Below are positions 20,968-28,339 of a DNA stretch of 64,000 nucleotides, piece after piece. Location: contig JAJZDX010000015.1 in the NCBI GenBank assembly GCA_021805865.1, positions 55,387 through 119,386 of the forward strand, in the 5' to 3' direction. Numbering within the stretch: position 1 is the first letter of the stretch; each line of letters begins with the position of its first letter. Origin of the DNA: Pseudomonadota bacterium (GTDB taxonomy: Bacteria > Pseudomonadota > Gammaproteobacteria > Steroidobacterales > Steroidobacteraceae). Both the position numbers and the translations under genes were made by a program. The notes under the pieces were generated by a model. That model was not told where the DNA came from. It saw only the letters and a program-made list of their open reading frames with translations, and searched no databases.

Positions 20968-22161
20968 TCAACCCGCCCGCCGGGCGAGCTTGCGGGTCAA
21001 CGTGCGATACAGGCTCCGCGGGCCGTCGAGGTCAATGTAGCAACCCTGCAGGTGCCGATGGCCTTCGCTCGGGTCGTAGGCGGTCCGGCCGTGCAGGACG
21101 CGGCTGTTGTGGAACATCATGAGCTCGCCCGCCTTGAGCGGGAATCGCAGCTCGAAGCGTGGATCGGCGAACAACTCGCTGAGCCGGCGGCGCGCCCGGT
21201 GAAAGCGCCGCGTGGCGCCCGCGTCGAGCAGCGGCAGATCATCGAGTCTCGGACTGTAGTGCACACCGGTCATCCGGCCGGTCATGTCCCGGTCCACGAT
21301 CGGGCGGCGCTCGATGAGCTCCTCGTCCGCGTCGATGAAACGGAACCGGACGGGTGTGGAAGCGAGCAGCTCGAATCCCTGCGGGTCCTCCTGCCGCATC
21401 ACCCCCGCCACGCACAGGCTGTCGACCAACGTCGACCATCCGCCGCTGGTCTCGTTGACCAGGCAGTGCAGCAGCTGGATCCCGGGCACCGGCTCGCGGT
21501 ATGGATTGTCCGTATGCGCGCCCAGGCGCACCGGCCGATACGCCAGATCGTTCGAGTTCGGCCGCGAGTACACCTCGAAATACCGGCCAAAATTGGTTTC
21601 GCGCACATGCCCGAACCGCCGTGCGACCGTGAGAATGCACTCGGGGTCGGTGGGCAGATCGTGGAGGATGACGAGCCCGTAGGTGAGGAACGTGGTGAGC
21701 GCCTTCAGGCGCACCTCGTCACTGTCGAGATCGCGGCCGTCCACGCGCACGGCCTCGAGCGGCAGGTCGGAGCGCCAGGGAATCGCTTGCGGAAGCCCAT
21801 CCTCGAGGTCGAGCTCTCCGGCCAGGCGGCTCAGGTCATATTCGCCGCAATATCCGTCGCTGAAGGACAGCCGCGCACGATCGCCACCCGCGTCCCGCGC
21901 GTCGATCAAGGTAAGATCCTCGGGCAGCCGATGTGGGTCGAACAGGCGCTGCCGGGTAAGCGGGTCGAGATGCTGCGCGTCCTGGCATCGCTCTCGCAGC
22001 CACAGAGCCGGCAGCTCGAGGAGGCCCTGCCTTGTCCGGGCGAGCACCCGCGCGGGATTGGCTTCGAGCCTGAATTGCACCGCATTGCGAGGCAGCATCC
22101 CGGAGCCTCGCCCCGCGGGCCGGCTGTCGCCGTCCGAAATCGCTGCAGACGGTTTTGTCAT
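20968..22161 (-). CDS. Gamma-butyrobetaine hydroxylase-like Fe(II)/2-oxoglutarate dioxygenase
   Basis: A 397-residue protein with an N-terminal DUF971/GBBH-like domain (about 40-110, ALWLRERCQDAQHLD) and a TauD/TfdA catalytic domain (about 135-390). The metal triad is visible as HTD (GAHTDNPYREPVPGIQLLHC) and a distal His in VLHGRTAYD, followed by an Arg for 2-oxoglutarate. Proteins of this architecture hydroxylate trimethylammonium compounds: gamma-butyrobetaine, trimethyllysine, or 2-trimethylaminoethylphosphonate (TmpA). The HD-domain gene in the same cluster favours a TmpA-like pathway, but that is inference. Start at 22161, after GGGGGAG. Confidence 0.85.
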   Translation of the reverse strand: MTKPSAAISDGDSRPAGRGSGMLPRNAVQFRLEANPARVLARTRQGLLELPALWLRERCQDAQHLDPLTRQRLFDPHRLPEDLTLIDARDAGGDRARLSFSDGYCGEYDLSRLAGELDLEDGLPQAIPWRSDLPLEAVRVDGRDLDSDEVRLKALTTFLTYGLVILHDLPTDPECILTVARRFGHVRETNFGRYFEVYSRPNSNDLAYRPVRLGAHTDNPYREPVPGIQLLHCLVNETSGGWSTLVDSLCVAGVMRQEDPQGFELLASTPVRFRFIDADEELIERRPIVDRDMTGRMTGVHYSPRLDDLPLLDAGATRRFHRARRRLSELFADPRFELRFPLKAGELMMFHNSRVLHGRTAYDPSEGHRHLQGCYIDLDGPRSLYRTLTRKLARRAG

Positions 22162-22226
22162 CACTCCCCCCGGCATTCGATGTCGACGGAAAATTTCACG
22201 GCTGTGCGTCGCGCGAAGCCCGTCGG

Positions 22227-22913
22227 TCAGCCCTTCGAGCCGACCCGCCCGGCGCCGTCCCGCTCGGCCCGCAGAATCTGCTCGGGCGGCAGGATGTTCG
22301 CCTCGGCAAGACGCTCCGCACGCTCGGCCTCGCCGGCGCAGATGCTGTCGACGAGCTCGCGATGCGAGTCGCAGATTTGCCGCGCATTCACCTGACGGTT
22401 CGAGAGCGCGATGTAGACCCTGAACTGATTCGCGACGCGCAGATAGTGCTGCAGCAGCCGCTCGTGACCGGAGAGGCGGATGATGAGCACATGCAGCGAG
22501 CGGTCCAGCTGGTCCGCCCTGTCGTGATCCTGCGATCGGGCCGCTTCGCACAACGCGTCGAACGCGGCCCGAAGCTCGCGAATGCCCGCCGCGTCGATCC
22601 GGCTTGCAGCCAGGCGACTGCCCAGCCGCTCGAGCGCGCCCCGCAGAGTGTAAAGCTCCCACAGGTCGTGCTCGCTGAAGTCGATGACCTGGTAACCGGT
22701 GTAGGGCACGTGACAGACCAGCCCCTCCTCGACGAGGCGGCGCAGCGCGGCGCGGATCGTGCCGCGCGAGAGCCCGTGCCGCTCGGCGAGCGCGACTTCG
22801 ATGAGCCGCTCACCGGCGGCCAGCCCGCCGCTGACGATCTGCCGGCGCAGCAAATCGGCCGCCCGGGTTTCCAGGCTTCGTCTGTCTATCGACTCGCTGG
22901 GGACATCCGTCAT
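22227..22913 (-). CDS. GntR-family regulator, FCD (FadR-type) domain
   Basis: A 228-residue regulator: winged helix at residues 10-78 (ERLIEVALAERHGLSRGTIRAALRRLVEEGLV) and an all-helical FCD effector domain at about 85-212. Metal ligands typical of FCD domains appear as Asp/His residues (DRSLHVLII; CDSHRELVDSI). It lies between the dioxygenase and the HD-domain gene on the same strand, so it is almost certainly their regulator. A palindrome GATTGTCAACAATC upstream of the HD gene fits the operator type of FCD regulators. Its ligand is probably the substrate or product of the two enzymes. Confidence 0.9.
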   Translation of the reverse strand: MTDVPSESIDRRSLETRAADLLRRQIVSGGLAAGERLIEVALAERHGLSRGTIRAALRRLVEEGLVCHVPYTGYQVIDFSEHDLWELYTLRGALERLGSRLAASRIDAAGIRELRAAFDALCEAARSQDHDRADQLDRSLHVLIIRLSGHERLLQHYLRVANQFRVYIALSNRQVNARQICDSHRELVDSICAGEAERAERLAEANILPPEQILRAERDGAGRVGSKG

Positions 22914-23069
22914 GTCAGTCCCGGCGGACGGACGTCTCGAACACGTTCCGGGTCTTGGATGGCACGTTTTCCTCTCCGGGCGCTTCCAGCTCCCGATCGA
23001 GGAGCTGCGCCGGGAGCTCCGAGGCGCCCGGCTCGATGCCGCAATCGCCCTGCATACGCTGTCTGTCGC

Positions 23070-23660
23070 TCAGGTCCGGTGTCGGGGGCCGGCCTGCGCG
23101 CCGACGGCCGGGTGGAAGGCCGGGCGCGACAGAATGCGCCGCACGAGTGGCCCGAAGTGCTCGAGGGACTGCATCGGGTAATCCGGATCGAAGGCCGCCT
23201 GGTCCCATCGCTCGCAGAACCGGACGCAACTGTCGTAATAGGGGTGATCGCGGTAGGCCGCGCGCAGCTTCGGGTCTTCGCCGAGGAAATGTCCGTAATA
23301 GATCTTCTGGAAGACACCGTGATGCTCCACCACCCAGGTCACTTCGGCCCTCACATAGGGGCGAATGATCTCGGCGGCATAGCGGGAATGATTCTCCGGC
23401 GCGAGCTGGTCGCCGAGATCGTGCAGCAACGCGCCAAACACCATCTCCTCATCGGCGCCATCGGCCTCGGCCCGCGTGGCGGTCTGCAAGGAGTGCTCCA
23501 GACGCGTGACCCGATAGCCGCCCAGACCGTCATCGAGCCCCTGCAGCGCAGCGAAGATGCGCTCAGGCAGCTGCTCGATATAGCTTCGCTCGAGCCGGTA
23601 CAGAAAGGCGTATTCGGCCTTCGTCCCATCCTTCATCTGTCGGAAACGGACGGCGCGCAT
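23070..23660 (-). CDS. HD-domain protein, PhnZ/TmpB-like oxygenase relative
   Basis: A 196-residue HD-domain protein. Likely metal ligands are His in RLEHSLQTA, His-Asp in LLHDLGD, His in NHSRYA, and His in VEHHGVFQ with a late Asp. It resembles the small HD proteins that include the mixed-valent diiron oxygenases PhnZ and TmpB, which cleave hydroxyphosphonates. The Tyr/Glu pair I recall as substrate-binding in PhnZ (10 and 7 residues before the first His) aligns here with Leu and Tyr, so the substrate may differ. Start at 23660 with TGGAG 7 bases upstream. First gene of the cluster with the GntR regulator and the dioxygenase. Confidence 0.75.
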   Translation of the reverse strand: MRAVRFRQMKDGTKAEYAFLYRLERSYIEQLPERIFAALQGLDDGLGGYRVTRLEHSLQTATRAEADGADEEMVFGALLHDLGDQLAPENHSRYAAEIIRPYVRAEVTWVVEHHGVFQKIYYGHFLGEDPKLRAAYRDHPYYDSCVRFCERWDQAAFDPDYPMQSLEHFGPLVRRILSRPAFHPAVGAQAGPRHRT

Positions 23661-23681
23661 GACGGCTCCAGAGTTTCAGGC

Positions 23682-23715
23682 ATTTCAGCAGGCAAATTGC
23701 TGATTGTCAACAATC
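23682..23715 (-). promoter_or_regulatory. Promoter with overlapping GntR-type operator
   Basis: On the minus strand a perfect -35 TTGACA (23711-23706) and a -10 candidate TGAAAT (23687-23682) are 18 bases apart, about 22 bases before the HD gene start. The -35 is embedded in the perfect palindrome GATTGT-CA-ACAATC (23702-23715), which fits the operator style of FCD-type GntR regulators. Binding there would block RNA polymerase, so autorepression of the HD-GntR-dioxygenase operon is the simplest reading. Confidence 0.65.
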
Positions 23716-23932
23716 TGCGAAGTGACCATCGATCAATCCCCGTGGCCCTTCGCAGGCCGGGCCAGACACTCTGGCGCCTGCGACGCAAGCGGTTAACCGG
23801 ATTGCAATATGTGCAATTTAAAGTATCCCATTGAATCAGCTCAGGTAAATCGGAAGCAGGACCGAATCCGCCTGACCGTGGCCCAAGCAAGCTCTGTGGA
23901 CGGTGCTTACGAGTCATTCCCTCACTCGCCAT

Positions 23933-25747
23933 ATGCCTCGCGCCCTGTTCGCGGTGAGCTCGCTCGGCCTCGGGCACGCAACTCGCACGCTCGTGGTCAT
24001 CCGCGAATACCTGAGGCGCGGCTATGCCGTCACGGTCATTTCCTCAGGCAACGCCTTGGCGTTCCTGCGCCTGGAGCTCGAGGGAGAATCCGCCGTGCAG
24101 CTCAGGGACATGCCCGATTATCCCCCGCTCGAGCGCGGCACCGGCTGGCGCCTCTACTACTATCTGGCGACAGACCTGCTCAAGACCTGGCGGCTGATCG
24201 CGCGCGAGCATCGCGAAGTGCGCGCGATGGCGGCGGACTACGACTTCATCTTCAGCGACGGCCGCTACGGCTTCCACAGCCCCTGGACACCGTCGTTCAT
24301 TCTCTCGCACCAGATCGCCTTCCTGCCGCCCAAGGGGCTGCGCGAGGCCTCCTGGCTGACCGAGCACGTCAATGTAGCCGCCTTGCGCAAATTCGACTGT
24401 CTGTTCATTCCGGACTATCCGTACCCGAGCGCCAATCTGGCCGGCAATCTGGCCCATTCGCATAACCTGCACCGTTGTCCGCACTGCCACGTCGGCATTC
24501 TCTCCTCCTATCCCCATCTCGGCCTGCCGCAAGACATCGACTACCTCTTCGTCGTCAGCGGCTATCTGCTGGAGCACAAGGACTCGTTCGTGCGCCGGCT
24601 GCTCGGCCAGGCGGCCGAATTGCCCGGGCGCAAGGTGTTCATTCTCGGCAACGCCGACGCGGATGCGTCTCTGTACGACACTTCTCGGCGCGATGATCTC
24701 GAGATCCATGCCGTCGCGAGCGGCACGCTGCGCCAGGAGCTGTTTGACCGGGCGCGCTGCATCGTGTCCCGCGCCGGGTATACCACGATCATGGACCTGG
24801 TGGAGCACGACAAACGCGCGCTGCTCGTTCCGACACCCAACCAAACCGAACAGGAGTATCTCGCCTATCACCTGGCCAGTCTCGGACATTTCGTCAGTCG
24901 CGAGCAAAGCGACCGGGATCTGCTGCCGGCGCTGCGCGACTGCGCGCGTACGCGCCTTTTCGAGCCGCCCTGGCGCACGGCGGATTCCGTGCGCCGCCTG
25001 ACCGAAAGGATAGAGCCGCACCTGCACAAGAATTTCATCAGCGTGATCATCCCGGCCCACAACGAGGAGAAGGAGCTCGCGCCGACGCTGCGCGCCGCGC
25101 TCGATCAGCGCTATCCGGACGATCGGATGGAAATCATCGTGGTCGAAAACGGCTCGAGCGATGCGACCGCCGAGATCGCCCGGCGCATCGCCGGCGAGCC
25201 GGCCGCGGCCGGGAAGCTGCACGTCCTGCACAGCGAGCGTGGGGTCTCACGCGCCAAGAACGCCGGCTTGAGAGCGGTCGCGCCCGATTCCGACTGGGTC
25301 GTCCTTTGCGACGCCGATACCCGCCTCGGCCCGCACTTCCTGCATCACCTCAACACCTGGCTCAACCGGCACAGCGAGGACGGCCTGAGCATCGGCACCA
25401 CCGCCGTCCGTCCGCATCCCGGAAACCGCCTGTACGCACGCGCCTGGTTCGTACTCTACGACTGGATCCATCGCCTGACCCGAAGCTCATACTCCATCCA
25501 GATCGCGCGCACACCCATCGCCCGGGGCATCGGCTTTCGCGAGCAGTTGCATTTCGCCGAAGATCTTGAATTCATACACGAGTGCCGCCGGTATGGCCGT
25601 TTTTTCTTCCTGCCCACAGACCAGGTCGGCACCTCGACCCGGCGGTTCGAGGCGCGCGGCTACCTGCGCCAGGGTCTGCGCTGGCTCATCGAGGCAATGA
25701 TGCCGCTGCGCTACAAAGTGCACCGCGCATACGATGCCATCCGCTGA
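23933..25747 (+). CDS. Two-domain glycosyltransferase (GT28-like plus GT2)
   Basis: A 604-residue fusion. Residues 1-360 resemble GT-B/GT28-type transferases of the MJ1255 kind: N-terminal SSLGLGHATRTLVVIREYL and a donor-binding region IVSRAGYTTIMDLVEHDKRALLVPTPNQTEQEYLA. Residues 370-595 are a GT2 family GT-A domain (FISVIIPAHNEEKEL, VVENGSSD, LCDADTR) with a C-terminal amphipathic helix. Two transferase activities in one chain suggest successive sugar additions, perhaps to a glycolipid. The ATG at 23933 begins the first strand; GTG at 23903 is an alternative. Its end overlaps the start of a dedA-like gene, so the two probably formed an operon. Confidence 0.85.
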   Translation: MPRALFAVSSLGLGHATRTLVVIREYLRRGYAVTVISSGNALAFLRLELEGESAVQLRDMPDYPPLERGTGWRLYYYLATDLLKTWRLIAREHREVRAMAADYDFIFSDGRYGFHSPWTPSFILSHQIAFLPPKGLREASWLTEHVNVAALRKFDCLFIPDYPYPSANLAGNLAHSHNLHRCPHCHVGILSSYPHLGLPQDIDYLFVVSGYLLEHKDSFVRRLLGQAAELPGRKVFILGNADADASLYDTSRRDDLEIHAVASGTLRQELFDRARCIVSRAGYTTIMDLVEHDKRALLVPTPNQTEQEYLAYHLASLGHFVSREQSDRDLLPALRDCARTRLFEPPWRTADSVRRLTERIEPHLHKNFISVIIPAHNEEKELAPTLRAALDQRYPDDRMEIIVVENGSSDATAEIARRIAGEPAAAGKLHVLHSERGVSRAKNAGLRAVAPDSDWVVLCDADTRLGPHFLHHLNTWLNRHSEDGLSIGTTAVRPHPGNRLYARAWFVLYDWIHRLTRSSYSIQIARTPIARGIGFREQLHFAEDLEFIHECRRYGRFFFLPTDQVGTSTRRFEARGYLRQGLRWLIEAMMPLRYKVHRAYDAIR

Positions 25748-26386
25748 TTACCCCTCGGTTCGACCGTTGCCCGCCGTCCTCGGCGCGCACCGTCCTTGGG
25801 CCTATCTGGTCCTCTTTACTCGGCGCGTACTTCGAGACCGTGGTGCCCTTCTCGCTGTTCGTGGTGGGCGAAGTTTTTTCTCGGCGGTGCGCTGCTCGCC
25901 GGCATGGGTGCCCTGGACCTCTGGGCTGTCGCGGCGGCGCTCTACGGCGGCGGCATCCTTGGTGACAACTGCAGCTACTGGATGGGCCGCTATTACGGCA
26001 CCGCCCGGTTCGAGCGCTTGTCACACCGGCCGCTCGTCGGCGGCCTGGTGCACATGGAGAACCATCCAAAGGGCGTCGAATTCTTCCGTAGGCGCGGCGC
26101 CATGGCGGTATTCACCGCCCGGCCAAGCGGCCCGCTATCGTGGGCCACGCCGGCGCTGGCGGGCATGTTCCGCCTGAGCTACCTCACCTTTCTGCGCTTC
26201 AACACGCCTGCCATCATCATCGGCATCGGTGAATTCGTGCTCGCGGGCTATTTCTTCGGGAACCGCCCCGACGCCATTCGCGCCTGGCTCGAGGATTGCG
26301 CTGCGGCCGCGGGACTCGCCGCCGCGGGCCTGATCATGCGACACCGCCTCGGCAGGCGCGCCAAGCCGCAGCGCACCCGCACCTGA
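25734..26386 (+). pseudogene. DedA-family membrane protein, frameshifted
   Basis: DedA-like sequence runs through three frames. MPSADYPS...HRPWAYLVLF starts at 25734, LGAYFETVVPFSLFVVGEVF is in the next frame, and FLGGALLAGMGALDLW to the stop at 26386 is in the third. Both shifts look like single-base insertions, one just after 'ctcttt' near 25817 and one in the T run near 25873. The rest has the normal DedA layout (GDNCSYWMGRYYG, FTARPSGPLSW in place of the usual RFxPxxR, membrane helices). DedA proteins are membrane transporters tied to envelope lipid recycling. Either a decayed gene or two sequencing errors. Confidence 0.8.
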
Positions 26387-28339
26387 GCAAGGCTCCCGGG
26401 GACATGCGCCGAAGAGCCTGCTGTGAGTGCGTTCCGCCTCGGCCTGCGAGTGCTCATCCTCGCCCCGCTGCCACTCGCGCAGCAGGGCGGCGAACTGCGC
26501 AGCCGGCAGCGGCGGGCTGAAGTGAAACCCCTGGTACTGATCGCAGCCGAGGGAGTGCAGAAACTTCAGCTGCCTGGCGGTCTCCACGCCCTCCGCGACG
26601 ACCTTGAGCCGCAGACTGTGCGCCAGCGAGATGACGGCGCGCACGATGGAAGCGTCGACGTCGCTGTCGAGCGCCCGCACGAAAGACTGATCGATCTTCA
26701 GCTTGTCGATCGGAAAGCGCCGCAGATAGTTGATGCTCGAGTAACCCGTCCCGAAATCGTCCACGGACACCTGAACTCCCATGCGACTCAGCTGCTCCAG
26801 GATGACCGCGGACTCCTCGGGATTGGTCATCACCGCGCTCTCGGTCAGCTCGATCTCGAGGAAGCATGGCTCAAGGCGCGCCTGTGCCAGGGCGCCGCGC
26901 ACGACATCGACCAGGTCGCCGCGGCGGAATTGCGCGGCGGCGACATTAACCGCAATTCGCAGCGCCGGCAGGCCGCTGCGCCGCCATTCGGCGCACTGCC
27001 GGCAGGCCTCCCTCAGCACCCAGCCGCCGATCTCGTTGATCAGCCCGCACTCCTCCGAGAGCGGAATGAAGTCATCCGGCGCAATGAGCCCGCGCTTGGG
27101 ATGTCGCCAACGGACGAGGGCTTCGGCGCTGCGCACGTCGCCGCCCTCCATATCGACCTTCGGCTGATAATGCAGCTCGAACTCGTTCGCCTGGATCGCG
27201 TGATGCAGCTCGCTCTCGAGGCTCACCCGTGCCACCGTCATGGCGTCCATGCCCGGCCCAAAGCGCTGCACGTTGTTCCGTCCGCGCTGCTTTGCACAGT
27301 ACATCGCGGCATCCGCCCGTGCCATGAGGCTTTCCGGCGAGGCGGCATCCGTCGGGTAGCAGGCCAGCCCTATGCTGCCGGTCACGTGCAGCTCGACTCC
27401 ACCGATGACGATCGGCGCTCGCAGGGCCTCGTTGGCGCGCTGGGCGATGAGGAGCGCGTCCTCGACGTGGGCCGACGGACTGATGAGGACGACGAACTCA
27501 TCTCCGCCGGTACGCGCCACGGTATCGATGTCGCGCGTCACGGACAACAGTCTCCGCGACACTTGATCCAGCACCGTGTCTCCGGCCCGGTGCCCGAGCG
27601 AATCGTTGATGAGCTTGAAGCGATCGAGATCGACCACGAGCACCGCGAACGGCTTGCCCTCCCGGTTGGCGTGAGCCATGGCGAGCGCGAGCCGGTCATC
27701 GAGCAGGATGCGGTTCGGCAGTCCTGTCAAGGCATCGTGGGTGGCGAGGTGGCGTAGCTGTCGGTTGGCGGCCTCCAGCTTCTCGGTCCGCGTGGCCACC
27801 ACATGCTCGAGCGTCTCGACTTGGCTGCACAGCACCCGCTCGTGCTGCCACTTGCGCGCAAGCGCGCTCGCGCACTGCAGCACCTCGATGGGCTCGAACG
27901 GTTTCCTCAGCACCAGCAGGCGATCCGTCTGACCGAGACGCCTGACCAGGTCGCTCCAGTCGTAATCGGAGTGTGCCGAGCAGATGATCACCTGAATGTC
28001 CGGGTCGATCGCCCACAGCTTCTCGATGGTCTCGAGACCATCCCACCCTGGCGGCATTCTCATGTCGATGAAGGCGATCGCGAACGGCCGGCCGCCCTCG
28101 AAGGCGCCTCGGGCGAGATCGACGCCCTCCTTGCCCTGCGAGGCGAATTCCAGCGCATAGGACCGGCCGCCACGCTCTTCGGCGGCCGACCCGCCGAAGA
28201 GCAGCGCCTCGACCTCGGCAAGAGCGGCGCCCGACCCGTCGGGGCCGGACAGGATCTTCTGGAAATCCCGATGGATGGCCGGATTGTCATCCACGATCAG
28301 GATTCGGACGGGATCCCCGCCGCCGGCCTCAACGCTCAT
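26135..28339 (-). CDS. REC-GGDEF-EAL c-di-GMP regulator
   Basis: A 734-residue response regulator. Receiver domain 1-150 has an enlarged form with phospho-acceptor Asp in IAFIDMRMP. The GGDEF domain (about 205-365) has RTGGDEF intact and an inhibitory-site RxxD (RDID) five residues before it. The EAL domain (about 380-625) has EALVRW, NVAAAQF, ELTES, DDFGTGYSS, KIDQSF, AEGVET and QGFHFSPP, so both activities look possible. After the EAL domain there is a tail of about 110 residues, charged and without homology sense, antisense to dedA. The start MSVEAGG (28339) has AGGAGG upstream and overlaps the kinase stop (ATGA). Confidence 0.9.
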   Translation of the reverse strand: MSVEAGGGDPVRILIVDDNPAIHRDFQKILSGPDGSGAALAEVEALLFGGSAAEERGGRSYALEFASQGKEGVDLARGAFEGGRPFAIAFIDMRMPPGWDGLETIEKLWAIDPDIQVIICSAHSDYDWSDLVRRLGQTDRLLVLRKPFEPIEVLQCASALARKWQHERVLCSQVETLEHVVATRTEKLEAANRQLRHLATHDALTGLPNRILLDDRLALAMAHANREGKPFAVLVVDLDRFKLINDSLGHRAGDTVLDQVSRRLLSVTRDIDTVARTGGDEFVVLISPSAHVEDALLIAQRANEALRAPIVIGGVELHVTGSIGLACYPTDAASPESLMARADAAMYCAKQRGRNNVQRFGPGMDAMTVARVSLESELHHAIQANEFELHYQPKVDMEGGDVRSAEALVRWRHPKRGLIAPDDFIPLSEECGLINEIGGWVLREACRQCAEWRRSGLPALRIAVNVAAAQFRRGDLVDVVRGALAQARLEPCFLEIELTESAVMTNPEESAVILEQLSRMGVQVSVDDFGTGYSSINYLRRFPIDKLKIDQSFVRALDSDVDASIVRAVISLAHSLRLKVVAEGVETARQLKFLHSLGCDQYQGFHFSPPLPAAQFAALLREWQRGEDEHSQAEAERTHSRLFGACPREPCSGAGALRLGAPAEAVSHDQARGGESRGRSAILEPGANGVGAVPEEIAREHEFTDADDDGRRVEAQKGEVAQAEHARQRRRGPR

